Assembly: GCA_028023455.1 (NCBI GenBank)
Contig: JAQFVV010000323.1
Span: forward strand, 804,001-868,000
Direction: 5' to 3'
DNA: 64,000 bases
Source: Epiperipatus broadwayi
Taxonomy: Eukaryota > Onychophora > Udeonychophora > Euonychophora > Peripatidae
The translations under genes were made by a program, and so were the position numbers. This document shows positions 25,026 to 36,804 of this stretch, in pieces. Below the pieces are notes generated by a model. The model saw only the letters and a program-made list of their open reading frames with translations. It did no database searches and had not been told where the DNA came from. The first letter of the stretch is position 1. Each line of letters begins with the position of its first letter.

Positions 25026-26813
25026 CAGCCTTCGTTTAACTTTTTCACAATATAAGTCTGTTTTTGATTGTTCTTTTTCATTCTTTGAATTCATTTTATA
25101 TATTTAAATTGACTTGCATATACATCAAACTTCTGAGTTTTAAATTTTACTATTTTCTGATACAATTATGATTATTGGTTAATTTCTGGAGATTAAAATG
25201 TGTGCCAATTTAAAATTTATTCACTACACATTGTCTTTTTTAAGACAATATTAGATTTAGCCAAGTTATTCTTAAGAGACAAAAAGTAACAATAAACAAT
25301 TTTTAAATTTTATAGCACAGTTTTCTCTAAGTCAATGAAAGAAAACTTGCAACAGAAAGCTTCAAATAATCCATCTGGTCATTTTCTTAATTAATTGACT
25401 TGTTCCCATTTCTCGATTAATTTTAACCTTTTTGCTCTTTTAGAAAAACATGCCAAATTCCAATCTATATTTTAACAGATGACCACAATTAATTTTATAA
25501 TTCAATAGCTATAATTTCCAATTAATTTTTGACATTTCATAGACTATCATTGTTAATGGTCCTCTTAATTTCCTTGGTGAAAATAGGTATCATTTAAATG
25601 CCTTGATAATTGACTAAGTCATATAATACCAGGAAACCTACACTAAAAGTAAATAACAGAAAAAGCTTTCTTAGTTTTTCCATTAAATAATGAAACAAAA
25701 TATATTTTATAGCCCAGTTTCAAGCTCAGACTTTGGATTAAATTTGGCTGCTAATATTACACTTATTAAAATGATTTAATTTCTTATTTAAAGATTGCTT
25801 TACAACATGCAAGGAATGATTATTATTTGTGAATTTTGCAATTGAGATCCACAATTAGATTATATACACACACGTGTTGCGTATATACATTTCTTTAATT
25901 GACCAATTCAATAATTTATTCTTTAATTATAATCCTTAATTATTATAACTATATTATTAGTACTTTTTCATTTACTCTCATGAACTATTTATTTCTCACT
26001 TAGTATAAAATAATGTCCATTCATTTTCACTCTCTAACACAGTTTTAAGAGTCACACATCTTTTCCCTTTTCTCAGTCAACCTATCAACAAATGTATAAA
26101 TTTTGCTTTTCTAAATATGTTTTTAATATTATCTTGACCCATAAATAAAAATAAAATAATCTTTTGGATATAAACACCTTAATAATAACTTTTCAGATTG
26201 CTTACTAAGTCAAACATACACAATCCTTATAAATATGGGTTTAAACTTGGTCTTGGCTAAACTTTTTCTTATTAAAGAAAAAAAACATAAATTATGACAA
26301 ATAAATCTTATAATGATAGTTATAAGTAGGATTTTATTTTCAGTATTTGGTCTTACATTGCATCCCAAATGTTACCTCCCAAAAGATAATCATTACACTG
26401 CTACTGACTCCTGGTTAATAAATATGAATCTAGTTGTCTAAAAATCATTCTTACAACAGTTAATTTGTGAACTGCACTTGTTGGTTAGCAACAGCCTACA
26501 TTTTCATAACAAATTTCACAACAATAAGTAAAACAAAACACCTTTACAAAATATTCATCCATTGACAATTTTATCTTTGAATCATATTTTTTTAAATAAA
26601 ACAACAACAAAGAAATAAAATCTCATTTCTGTCATTTTTTAAAAATATGTTATCTTATTATGACCTGCCTTAAAAAAACCCGAATCTTTCACAGTTTTAA
26701 CATTATTTTAATTTTTTAAATTTATTTTTATAGATTATATATGTCACCCACAACAGAAGGATGACAATAAATCAATATTTGAATACAAAAAGCCAAGAAT
26801 AAACGGATAAATA
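25026..26813. other. AT-rich non-coding DNA
   Basis: No coding region or structured element recognised on either strand. Only short A- and T-runs are present. Confidence 0.55.
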
Positions 26814-26821
26814 ACAACAAC

Positions 26822-26903
<82 letters not shown>

Positions 26904-26935
26904 GTAGTGATGATGATAATGATGATGATGATGAT
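26814..26935. repeat. AAT trinucleotide microsatellite with GAT tail
   Basis: About 29 near-perfect TAA/AAT units from 26814, then GGTAGTGAT and GAT units to about 26935. The Leu-rich minus-strand frame (26728-27093) is a translation of the repeat. Confidence 0.95.
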
Positions 26936-27455
26936 AAAGTTATATTAAGCATGTAAAAATAATAATAGATAGTATGTAAATGAACCAAGGAATATATTTT
27001 AAAAAAGTGGATCCTGAGTAACTTAGGATATATATTTCTATACTCAATCTTCAACACTTTATTCATAGTTAGGCTATATGAGAGAACATACAATGCTTAT
27101 CACATATAACTATATGTAATGAATTGAATTTTAAGATATAATGATATAAATGAGTATTCTTAATCCAAAATCAATCAAAATACAGTTGTAAAAGATAAAA
27201 GTAGAAATCAAAATATTTAAAAAAGGACATTTTGTTTATTTGGGATGAAGGAAAGTTGAAGTATCAACACATATTTGGTGGTTTTTTGATCTTACATGAG
27301 TACTATTAAAATACATCAAAAATCGTTAGAATATAGATAGAGTTGATGTCTAAAATTAATAATGGTCATTTAATAGAAAATTATAAATACCTAAGAGAAA
27401 AAAGTAATATTAGAATTGAAGAATACACCCTGAGAGTGGTCATGGTTATTGGTGT
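26936..27455. other. AT-rich DNA between two trinucleotide arrays
   Basis: No recognisable feature. Confidence 0.55.
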
Positions 27456-27683
<228 letters not shown>

Positions 27684-28545
27684 TTTAAGTATTCTCATTC
27701 AAAATTTGTAATAAGCCTTATAAAAAATAACTCCTTAAATTAAAATCTTTCTAATGTTCAAATTATAGATGATTTTAATCCAGATAGGTGCTGAATTTTT
27801 ATTATATTATAGAAAGTTGGGAAAGTTTTAATACATTGCTGTTGCAAAGAGAAATCAAAAATTAGATTCACCTGTACCAATTATTACCAATCCTTTACAA
27901 ATGCAGTGTGAACGACCTTCTAAAATATTCATTCCTATCTGAAATCCAGGCATTGTTTGTGTGTCAAAACACATAAAAAGGCTAATACAACATTTATGTA
28001 TTGTATTAACCCATTGAGCTAGGCTGCTTTACATGACATTGCACAAAAAATATTATGGCCTGTTTTGTGCTTCGAAGCTATTTATGCATGTTCATTCTTT
28101 TCATAGCTAATTACCGTATCGCTTGAGGGTGTTTAAATTTCAAGGTGGTACAACTTTTTCAAATCTCCATAATAGAGTAATGTCATTTCGATTTAAAAAT
28201 GTTAATTATTAAGAATTGTCATATGGTCCCCACCATTCCTGAAAAAAAGGTTAATATGTAAAAAAAAATGGCAAAGTGTATGTTCCAACAGGCTTCGCCA
28301 AAGCTCACACACTAAGTCACGTTTCAGCATGGTGGGGAAAATATTCGAGACCACTAAAAGATCTGAGACGAACGTGCAATTTTCAAACTTTTCTTCAGAT
28401 AAATTGCTGAGTACATAAAGTGTGTGAGATTGTGTTTTTTTTTTTATTTTGTCAGGCACATCTAATGTCCACTTTTTATTACAGCAATAAAATCAAATAA
28501 ATAATTTTAAAAAGTGCAAAGTTTGTGTCCTTTTTTTTTTATTTC
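27684..28545. other. AT-rich non-coding DNA
   Basis: The minus-strand frame at 28202-28459 is 85 residues without family features, and I do not support it as a gene. Nothing else is seen. Confidence 0.5.
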
Positions 28546-29300
28546 ATTTGAAATTGACAAGTATTTGGATTCAATTTTTTGCAGCGGGGTTAAAATAAAT
28601 GACGACTTTGGTTGACTTTTTGTTAACAATACTAAATTATGAAATACACCCCACCCCAACCCCCAAAAGCAGTTTATTGTAGAAGGCTAAAAAAAATGTA
28701 ATTCGAATGAAATAGAAATCAAAGTAAAAAGTGAGAAAAAGTTGTTTCAAAAAAAGAAAAAAAAGGTTAAATTCTTGACTTTTTGGTTACAATTCTTTTT
28801 CCGAGTGTGGGTGGGGGTGGGTGTTTGAAAACAATTTTTTAATCGGCAAAAATACAAAAGTAAATTTGGATTTAATATTAAGAAAAACAATTGCGTCAAC
28901 GAAAAAGAAATCAAAATTCAAAACAAGTCCCAAAGTTGATTCTCTTTTTTCAGCGCTGTTAAAATAATTGACTATTTTTGTTGCCTTTTTGTTAATAATA
29001 AACAGTACGAATCACCCCCCCATCCCCTGCTCAAAAAGCTGTTTCTTGTAGTAGCCAAAAAAAAAAAGGCTAATTCAAACATAATCTAAATCAAAGTGAT
29101 AACAAATTGTGTTTACAAAAAAAGTAAAATTAATAATAATAATAATAGGAAAAACCATTTAGTCAAGACAAAAAAAAATAAAAGAAAAGAAAGGTAGAAT
29201 TAAGTTCTAAACAAGTCGCAAATAAATGTATTCTATTTTTTCAGCAGCAGGATTCAAACAAATTTTTTTGATGTCGTGAAACAGTCAGAAGTTTTCAAAT
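28546..29300. repeat. Degenerate tandem repeat, three units of about 290-370 bp
   Basis: Units are marked by an ACAAGT word, about 20-30 bases, a T-run and a (G)CAGC word at 28581, 28951 and 29241. The first two continue in parallel through GTTAAAATAA, TGACTATTTTTGTTG or its variant, CTTTTTGTTAA, a C-rich block (CACCCC) and a run of A with GGCTAA. Each also contains A-rich tracts on the plus strand. Divergence is substantial. No protein is conserved between units. Confidence 0.75.
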
Positions 29301-30823
29301 GATAAAAGAAAAAAATACAATTAGCAAAATTTGTTGGAAAAATATCAGGTTCCAACAAAAAACCCACAAAAAGTAACAAAAATGAATATCAAAATTTGTT
29401 TAATAATAAAGAAATAGTGCTCTAAATGAAATAAAAATTATTCCTTTAATCAATATTAGAAAAAAAAAACTTGTTGTATAAAAAAAGAAAAAAGTTGCGG
29501 CGGACCGGTAACGTTATATTTCATTGATTTTGTCTAGCATCAATGCTCCAAGTGGCTTTGCCCAGATTTCAGATTTTACCATTTTTACTATCTGAATATA
29601 AAACAACCTAACTGCTAAATCTTAATGAAAAATTGTAATAAATTGTAACTGTTACCACAAAAAAAAAAAAAAAAAAACTCATTAAAGAAAATATTCACCG
29701 GCAGCAAATGAATAACTCATCAGATAATATATATTTGGAAAATGTTGGATAGTTTAAATATTAATATTCAATTTTTTTATCGGACTGCATAAATTGTATG
29801 CAATATTGTGCTTTGAAATGCAGGCTGCATAATATAATGTAAAACAAAATGTTTCAGATATTTACTGAAAAATTAGTGTGATTTTCGAGGAAGAGGTAAA
29901 TTTTTAACTATTTTAGGCAAATCATTTATAACTAATACCTGCTAATTTTTATATATACATTCTTCCATATTTCTCTTTAGTTTAGGTTGATTAGCAAAAA
30001 TATATTGACACGAACAATTCTTCTGTACAGTCTTATATTTTTGAAATAATATTTCCCAAAATTCAGAATATTTTTTTACCTTGTTTTATGTTTTTTTTTA
30101 AAAAAATAATCTCTTTGAGTTTGATGAATTCATTAAAAGAATGCGGATAATCATATCCCACTTTAGCTACTTATGTAATAATTATTGTTTTTAAGTACCA
30201 GATATATTTTACAAGCAATAGTCAATTCTTAATGGTTTTAAATCTTAAAAATTTTACTCTGAAGTATCTTGTGTAAGGTAAGTATTTACTTTGAAAGAAT
30301 CATATTGTTTTTTGCATAAATGCCAATATCATTGTACTTATCTTTATTATTGTTAGCATACTGTGCCGCAGACACTATTGTATTCATTCGTAATAAATGT
30401 TTACTTTCTTTTCAAAAGTAAACATTTGCTTTATTATCTGTAAAATAATTTTGTTTTCAAAATTTAAACCATGATAGAGCTTACAAACCTGTTCTGAAAT
30501 GTGAACCAGAAAGACTATAAGACACCAATTTTCATATTTTTCAAATTCATTGTAAAATTGTTTTACTATAAAATTAAAATTTGTTTCTATAATGCAGAAG
30601 TCAAAAATCTTTCTTCTGCCAAAGGCGATTTCGATATTTATATGATTCTCTGCCCACATAAAAAATTACAGACACAAAATTAGCTACTACATTTGATCAA
30701 AAACATAATTAACATTCAGGACAATTTAAACATTCTCTTTATAAGCAATGACCATATTTTTTTTTTTTTGTGAATTAAAAATAAAGTAATATCATTATTA
30801 TTAGTGACTGTTCCACATTTAAT
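29301..30823. other. AT-rich non-coding DNA
   Basis: Holds A-runs near 29660 and T-runs near 30095 and 30760. The overlapping open frames on both strands at 30384-30683 are mutual shadows without family motifs. No gene is supported. Confidence 0.5.
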
Positions 30824-31138
30824 GTTTACACATTTTTCTCAAGTTAATAAGATCAGATATTTTACGTTAATATCTCCACTCTAAAACTCAATATATTTAT
30901 ATTATTCTATTTATTTCTATACTTAGCACTTTCGAAGGAACGATGCCTTCATTTTCAAAGCTATAGATAGATAGTTATTAGAACTATTTATCTATAACTT
31001 TGAAAATGAAGGCATTGTTCCTTTGAAAGCACTAAGTATAGAAATAAACAGAATAATATAAATATATTGAGTTTTAGTGTGGAGATATTAACGTAAAATA
31101 TCTGATCTTCTTACGTTTATACACCATTCAAGTTAATG
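30824..31138. repeat. 259-bp hairpin (long inverted repeat) with direct flanks
   Basis: Arms of about 127 bp (30850 to 31108) are nearly perfect complements about a centre at 30979, with loop ATTAG between AACTAT-type inner arms. Arm words such as CTATACTTAGCACTTTCGAA are matched with one or two changes. Outside the arms, GTTTACACATTTTTCTCAAG (from 30824) and GTTTATACACCATTCAAG (from 31115) form a direct repeat that looks like a target-site duplication or shared terminal sequence. This resembles a foldback-type non-autonomous transposon; no transposase is nearby. Confidence 0.92.
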
Positions 31139-31654
31139 TAAAAAGAATATAAAAAATCACAATGAATTATCTTGGAAAAAGTACAAATCCCTAGGATTTA
31201 ATGACCAATTAATGATATATATATATATAATATGCCATTGCATCTTTCCATTTGACTTTAAAAAATGTAAGATAAGTCATCGTTCATCTGGAATATACAC
31301 ACGACACTACTATGGTAATCAGTTCAAAAGCTGTTATAAACAATAAATATGCACTCTTTTTTTACTCATTACCAAATACGTATTACAAATTAAAATGAGG
31401 CAATTAATTAACTTGAAAAATGTGCAATTAATTGTAAATAAGGCCTAATAAGATTTTTATGGTCACCATATCATTAAACATATAAGACCTGTAGAAAATT
31501 TGTGTATATCTCTTTTTGAATTTGTTTGTATTTTTGTTTGGTTAATATTGTAATATGGTAAATCAGAAAAGGAGTGGCCAATCAATGCATACTGTTTAGC
31601 TCTACAGTCTAAATCTCAGCACAATATTTAATTTATTTCTTTAAAGATGGTGAT
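31139..31654. other. AT-rich non-coding DNA
   Basis: Contains a short (TA)n near 31215-31230. No other feature is recognised. Confidence 0.55.
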
Positions 31655-33895
31655 GAGGATTGCTCACGAGAGGGGGGGTGCATCTTAGTATGGTCAGACT
31701 TTGGCTCTTCAGATAGGATGCAAATTATTACATGACGAATCACATAACCTATGACTGTATATATTACTTCCAACAGACTAACTCTTTATATTTGTATTAA
31801 CATAGACACAATTTGGGTTAGTTCATCCAGTTCTCAACCCTTTCTGGCTCTGTTATAACACAGTATTCAAACTCAGGGAGTACAATTATATCTCTCTATA
31901 GATGATGGTTGATTATCAAAATTAATTTAATACACTTCTATATAATTGCACATTGAATAAGGTGTGTATGTGTGTGTACATATATATTTAAGATTATCAC
32001 ATCGATTGGCATGAATCAATATATTTGAGATGTTAATAATAAGAATAATGATGCTAAATGATATAATAAGGATCGGCAAAAGACCAAATAAGGTAACAAA
32101 TTCTTTAACATTTATTAATATCAAAATTGAAAAATGAAATAAAACACAAAGGTTCAACAATTCTAAATTATATAATTAAGCATGTCAAAGATGAGATTCT
32201 ACCATACTATGAATTAGAATAATAAAAATCCTTTTCCCAAACCCATGACAGAAATTCATTCTCTTGGCACCAAATTATTTACAAAAACATACATATAAAA
32301 TGATATTTATATAACCGTGAGTCTAACTGACTGAATCATTTTTATTTACAGTCTTATTTAAGTGAGCCTTGTAGTCGTGTTCATGCTGACAGTGATAAAT
32401 CTGCTAGGGAGTCCTCCATTTTATTTATGGATGTCTCTAACATAGACAGAAAAGAAGCTTTCACACGAGATTGTTAATAAGGTATACAGAAAAATGAAAA
32501 GAACTACATAACAAATATTAATTAAAACAAGTAACTAATGTGAACTCTGTTCTGTATCTAGTGTGTGTAATTAATAAAGGATATAGCCAAAATATTGCCT
32601 TTTGTTCTATCTCACATTTATATGTCACTATCACATTGATGGAAGGATATATTGAACTAGATTTTATTCGATAACATAATAGAATATTTAATTAACCAAT
32701 TCACTTCCTTCTTTTTTATACTCTTAAAATGAATTTTTCAGAACTTCACACATTTCTACTCCCATGGGAGGGAAGAAAAATAAAGATAAAAAATAGTAAT
32801 AATAGAAATTAGAAATCAAAATTTTCAATCAATCATATTACTTAAATTCCGATGAATCTACTGGAAATTTCATTCACTTTATTCGTTCATTATTTTTAAA
32901 ATAGATCTTGCTTGATAAATGTAGAATATTGTTTACTCAAAGAGTGACATTTTAATGCCTGGAAGAATGATATAGTCATCTGGTTTAGATGATTCTCACT
33001 TGAGTTATCAAAGATAATGTATGTTTTGCAGGCTTTCCAGAAATAAACAGATCAAGTCACTATGCTTTGGGGCTCTAGTGATGGTGCATAAACCCTGTGT
33101 TATTTGTTTCTTTAACTGGTATGTATTATATAATGATGGATACTATATACAGATGTTATCACATTCCAATTTGGGATATAATAATGAGTATGTATATGTA
33201 ACTTTGTTCTTTTCCAGTTGTTAATAACTATTTACTTTATTTTATTCTTAAAAAATGTACTTATTTCTCTGAATTGATTTGGCTATTTACTGGTTATCAA
33301 TTCAATTCTTAATATTGCTCCTATTTGTATGAATACCATTTAAAATTCAATGACATTTAGAATACACATGCCTGTCTTGTATTTGAATTTTAAGCACAAT
33401 GAAGTTGGTTTTTCTTTAGCAAGAACATTATTTTGAAAGCGACTAGATGAAAGTTTGAACTGCTTTTATGGAACATTCAGTTTGAAAGTGAGATTATCTT
33501 TTTTTTCTATTATATGATGTGATTTTCTATTATTAAGCAGACTTTATTTACAGTATTTGTGATTAACATAATCATTTATTTTAATTTTAATTTTGTTTCT
33601 GCAGTTGGTTGCTAAGTGATTACTTTTGGATGAAGTCATTATTTTCTGCATCTTGCCTAAACACTTAAAGTTGGTTTAGTCTAATTTAACTTAAATATCT
33701 TAGTTGTTGGTTTAGTCTAATTAATGATGTTCAACACCAATCTTTATCTTTGGTATTATCATAACATATATGTTTGACTGATTTTTCTTTAGAATATTTA
33801 ACTTAATTGTTTAATAATTTTAATGACATTTTTATCAAAATAAAAAAAGTTGTTATGGGAATTAGTATTTTAGGTTTTAAAAAAATCCTTATTGT
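31655..33895. repeat. Large direct repeat, copy 1 (about 2.2 kb)
   Basis: Colinear with 36805-39097 over its whole length at an offset of about 5.14-5.2 kb. Shared landmarks in order include GTTCATCCAGTTCTCA (31820), TAATTAAGCATGTCAA (about 32173), TTTACAGTATTTG (about 33548) and a closing TTTTAAAA block. Small indels and many substitutions separate the copies. No open frame is conserved between the two, so the repeated unit appears non-coding. It may be a segmental duplication, two copies of a large interspersed element, or terminal repeats of one element spanning 31655-39097. Confidence 0.88.
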
Positions 33896-34026
33896 CTATA
33901 TTGAAACGGTCAGTTTCATCAATCTGCCCGTTTCACTTATTTTACCCACACATCTATCTATATGCCAGGTTTAAACCCTCCCAGAGTACCCAACAGAATA
34001 ACATTAAATTATTATATATACAGAAT

Positions 34027-34088
<62 letters not shown>

Positions 34089-34787
34089 AGTAGTATGTCT
34101 GTAGTTTAATTGAATATGTATAGATTACAGATATATATTCATTTTATAAATATTTCTAATTTAGGAAATATTTTAGTCTAAATTATTGTTATGTTATTGC
34201 TATATTTTACCGATATGCATATTCAATTTATAGATATTTCTAGTTTAAGAAATACATTTTATAAATATTTGTAGTTTAAGAAATATTTTAGTTAAATTAT
34301 TTAGCAACTTTATTATTGTATTATTGAAATTGGTACCCATATTTCCTGTTATTCTGCATTTATTCTGCCACTTATGATTATAAAATGAGTCTTCTACTAG
34401 TTACAAAAGTAACTAACATTTGATTTTGTAAACAGATTTTAATGTAGGTCATGCATTTAGTCCTAAAATAGTCCTAAAATAGCATGGATGTTATTTGGTA
34501 AATATAAAATGTTAACAACAAAATAGGCAGGAAAACAGAATCCAAATTACTTTGTTATAACTAAAATTGCTTTTCTAAAATAAATATATGAGTTTTTCTA
34601 CCATTTTGAAAGTTGAGTTGAAAATGATTATGAATATAATCGAAAATATTTCTTTATGAGTTTTTATTTCTATTATATTATAAATTGTTTACCGTTGATT
34701 GGAATATATTTAAGTTTCGTTAATATATATATATATAATGGAATATATTTAAGTTTTGGTAATATATATATATTAATATATATGTAT
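33896..34787. other. Spacer with CA/TA microsatellite and short duplications
   Basis: A (CA)n(TA)n run spans about 34028-34085. At 34125-34290 the motif TTTATAAATATTTCTA with AGAAATA words recurs about three times. At 34702-34765 the motif GGAATATATTTAAGTTT occurs twice. No gene is recognised. Confidence 0.65.
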
Positions 34788-36290
34788 TTATATATATATA
34801 TATATTAAAATAATGTATTTGAATCTCCTTCCTTTTGTGAATTCAGTGTAAAAGTACCAGGTCACAATCTTTGAGATCCATCCTTTATATTTGTTTTTAA
34901 GCACTAGCATTTCTATACCTAATGAATTTGAAGGGCCCTTCATATGTATTGCATAGGTTATGGAACCGGGAATCTTTTTGTTTTGTGTTTTCTGGTGTGG
35001 CATTGTCTACCATGTTCCAATAGTTTTTTTTTATCTGGATCATCTCATTGACACTAAAGAGATTTAAAATGCCACAGCAAACTTCTAAGATGATCAGACC
35101 TTTTGTCTTTATCTGAACTTCTCAAATCAAGTGATAGTTGTGATAGTTTTCTTTGTGTTAAAAGTGATTTACTCTGAATACTGTCACCACATTAGCAAAC
35201 TTTATGGCAGGAGCAAATTTTGGGTTCTTGGTATTGATTGCTCATTCTATCTGGATTTTTTAAAGTTGTATCAATATGGTTCCCTAAGTCATCCTTATGC
35301 TCTTTATTAGTCTGAGCTATTTTATCAACTTCAGTATGCAGCATCCCAATTCTCTGTATTTTTGGTGTATGTGGGACTCAAGCATTTCAAATCTGTGATC
35401 AATGGCCTTGTCCATGTAGTCCATCTGGTCCCAAATTTCTTTTATTATCTCAATTACTTTTCTAAATGTATGTTATTTTGGAGGGTCTTCAATTGACTAG
35501 AGGCTGTCTTATTCTCCAAATGTCTCAAACATTGACTCATAGTTTCAAAAACCTGCCTCAGCTTTTACTTGAGAATAAGTTTAATACATCCTGCAAGTTA
35601 GATATTTTTAGATCTTGTCTTGATGTTTTACTTGTTTAGCACATATTTCTTCCTTGAAATGTTTGTAACACTGCTGCATTTCACCATGTTTAGCATTTGG
35701 TTGACTGGTTATGGTGCATTTAAAGTCTTCCAGTCTATATTGACATCTCATGCCTTTTTCAACTATTTATTTCCTCATCTCCTTCCTAGCTTGTTTTAAG
35801 TCTGCATTGTGTTTTTGAACAGTTTTTAAACCTCTGCAGATTGTTTGGTTTCAACATCCCCTATATTTGCTTTCAAGTTGCTGATGTTACTATTAATTTT
35901 TTCATATCAGCCTTGGTTGCCATGGTATTTTTCATATTATTTATATTATTATTTATTTATTTTATCTCATTTCCTTCATCACTAGGAACATCTGCATCAT
36001 GGTTGTTTTATTTCCTGTAGTTCTGTGCAATGTCAGTTTTAAGTAACTGATTTGTTTTAGTGGCAGAGGTTTTTTGAGGTTAAGATGCTACCTGGATCCT
36101 TCCTGAACCTGAGGAAAATGTTCAGTTTTGTTTATAGACCCACTACAGGTGTATTGGCTAGAAAAAGCCTTTTTGTCACTAGTAACAGTAATAACTCCCA
36201 TTTTACTATCACCACTGCTCTCTGTTTTAAGTAAATGCTCTTTTTCCATGTTTAATAAATATTTCATACTTTTGGTTATCATTAATGAAA
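34788..36290 (-). pseudogene. Decayed coding stretch with coiled-coil character, unidentified
   Basis: Minus-strand translation gives several protein-like fragments: GDSKMGVITVTSDKKAFSS in the first open frame (36088-36282); KINSNISNLKANIGDVETK-type heptad-like sequence near 35,850; IIKEIWDQMDYMDKAIDHRF near 35,430; and GSITYAIHMKGPSNSLGIEM with KGWISKIVTWYFYTEFTKGR in the last frame (34788-35003). Base composition is richer in GC than the flanks, and many stops and shifts intervene. The charged, coiled-coil central part resembles the first ORF of many non-LTR elements, but I do not recognise the family. It lies between the two 2.2-2.3 kb direct repeats. Confidence 0.45.
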
Positions 36291-36804
36291 TTTATTCAAA
36301 AGTTAAGATTTAAGGTTTGTTTCATAAATATAATAAATTGAAAGTATACCGTAGGGTTTTTTATGCAACCCATTGCCATTTGCATTTAGTTTGAACTTTC
36401 TTTTTGTTTGTGTCTGTGTTTTATTGTCTAGTTTTAAAGAATGTACTTTTATTTTCTCTGAGTCATCTATTTTAATATCAGTTTATTCATTGAATAATTA
36501 TTTAATTATCAAACTCAGCTCATTTCATTATTTATATATTTCGATTTGCATTTATTATTTTAGATATAATTTCCATTTGATATAATTATTCATAGCAATT
36601 TTTTTAAATGTTAGATAAAATTATTAATTACATAGTTACATGTATCAATTATGTGTTGGATATGTAATTTTATGGTGGTTACATGTTGAAAAAAATAAGA
36701 TAAAGGAGATTCCAAGAAAATATCATTTTAAAAAAAATAATTAGTTCAATGGCTGGATATTCCTGGAAAATTGATCTCCCTCACCTATGTTGGGCACCTG
36801 AAGA
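36291..36804. other. AT-rich spacer before the second large direct repeat
   Basis: No recognised feature. The open frame at 36373-36585 is low-complexity and unsupported. Confidence 0.5.

Noticed and set aside
26728-27093. Leu-rich minus-strand frame of 121 residues.
   Set aside because: Core is the AAT microsatellite; flanks have no family features.
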